Of a stretch of DNA of 6,323 nt, positions 6,304 to 6,323 are shown piece by piece. The translations under genes were made by a program, and so were the position numbers. The stretch is taken from the NCBI GenBank assembly GCA_024653405.1, contig JANLGB010000129.1, positions 1-6,323 of the forward strand, written 5' to 3'. The first letter of the stretch is position 1; the number at the start of each line of letters is the position of its first letter. The DNA is from Candidatus Saccharicenans sp. GTDB taxonomy: Bacteria; Acidobacteriota; Aminicenantia; Aminicenantales; Saccharicenantaceae. The notes under the pieces are model-generated. The model was not told the DNA's origin. It worked only from the letters and a program-made list of their open reading frames with translations, and did not search any database.

Positions 6304-6323
6304 GGGGCTGTAGCTCAGTTGGG
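6304..6323 (+). tRNA. tRNA, probably tRNA-Ala, 5' end only
   Basis: The last 20 bases read as a tRNA start: acceptor strand GGGGCTG (6304-6310), T8 and A9, the D-stem strand GCTC (6313-6316), then AGTTGGG with the conserved A14 and G18-G19. The anticodon lies outside the window. The GGGGCTG acceptor followed by TAGCTCAGTTGGG is the usual bacterial tRNA-Ala beginning, so alanine is the best guess; tRNA-Ile or -Val forms begin similarly. The gene diverges from the GH78 gene. Confidence 0.85.

Overview
The window is bacterial. It holds the tail of a transporter gene, a tiny membrane-protein gene, two exported glycoside-hydrolase-type genes and the first bases of a tRNA gene. Coding regions look moderate in GC and the gaps between genes are AT-rich. 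Genes start at ATG behind Shine-Dalgarno sequences (AAGGAGG, AAGGA), and promoter-like sites match the sigma-70 consensus. This argues against a typical Bacteroidota host, although that group is rich in the same enzyme families. A saccharolytic member of the Acidobacteriota/Aminicenantia sort would fit, but that is a low-confidence guess from style and gene content.

Layout. Bases 2-424 (+) encode the C-terminal 140 residues of an NCS1-type nucleobase/cation symporter, cut by the window edge. Bases 665-844 (+) encode a 59-residue protein with two predicted membrane helices. Bases 916-3186 (-) encode a DUF4838-type protein (the CAZy GH163-related group, by recollection) that is split in the same frame by a single TAA at 1762-1764. 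The N-terminal 474 residues hold the signal peptide, a glucuronidase-type N-domain and the DUF4838 barrel. The C-terminal 281 residues hold a helical linker and a discoidin/CBM32-like beta-sandwich. Bases 3318-6074 (-) encode a complete exported alpha-L-rhamnosidase of family GH78. A partial tRNA, probably tRNA-Ala, begins at 6304 (+) behind a good sigma-70 promoter.

How they fit together. The two minus-strand genes are co-oriented, GH78 first, and both products are exported. They form a small glycan-degradation locus that would release L-rhamnose and, by family precedent, may cut at N-acetylhexosamine linkages. A promoter-like site in the 131-bp gap suggests the DUF4838 gene can also be transcribed on its own. 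The permease and small membrane gene converge on this locus and look functionally separate.

The points most worth checking are the in-frame stop that splits the DUF4838 gene, a cluster of short perfect inverted repeats between the rhamnosidase and the tRNA (possibly a dispersed intergenic repeat), and the small two-helix protein behind the permease. I see no CRISPR array, insertion sequence, phage gene or clearly new multi-gene system here.
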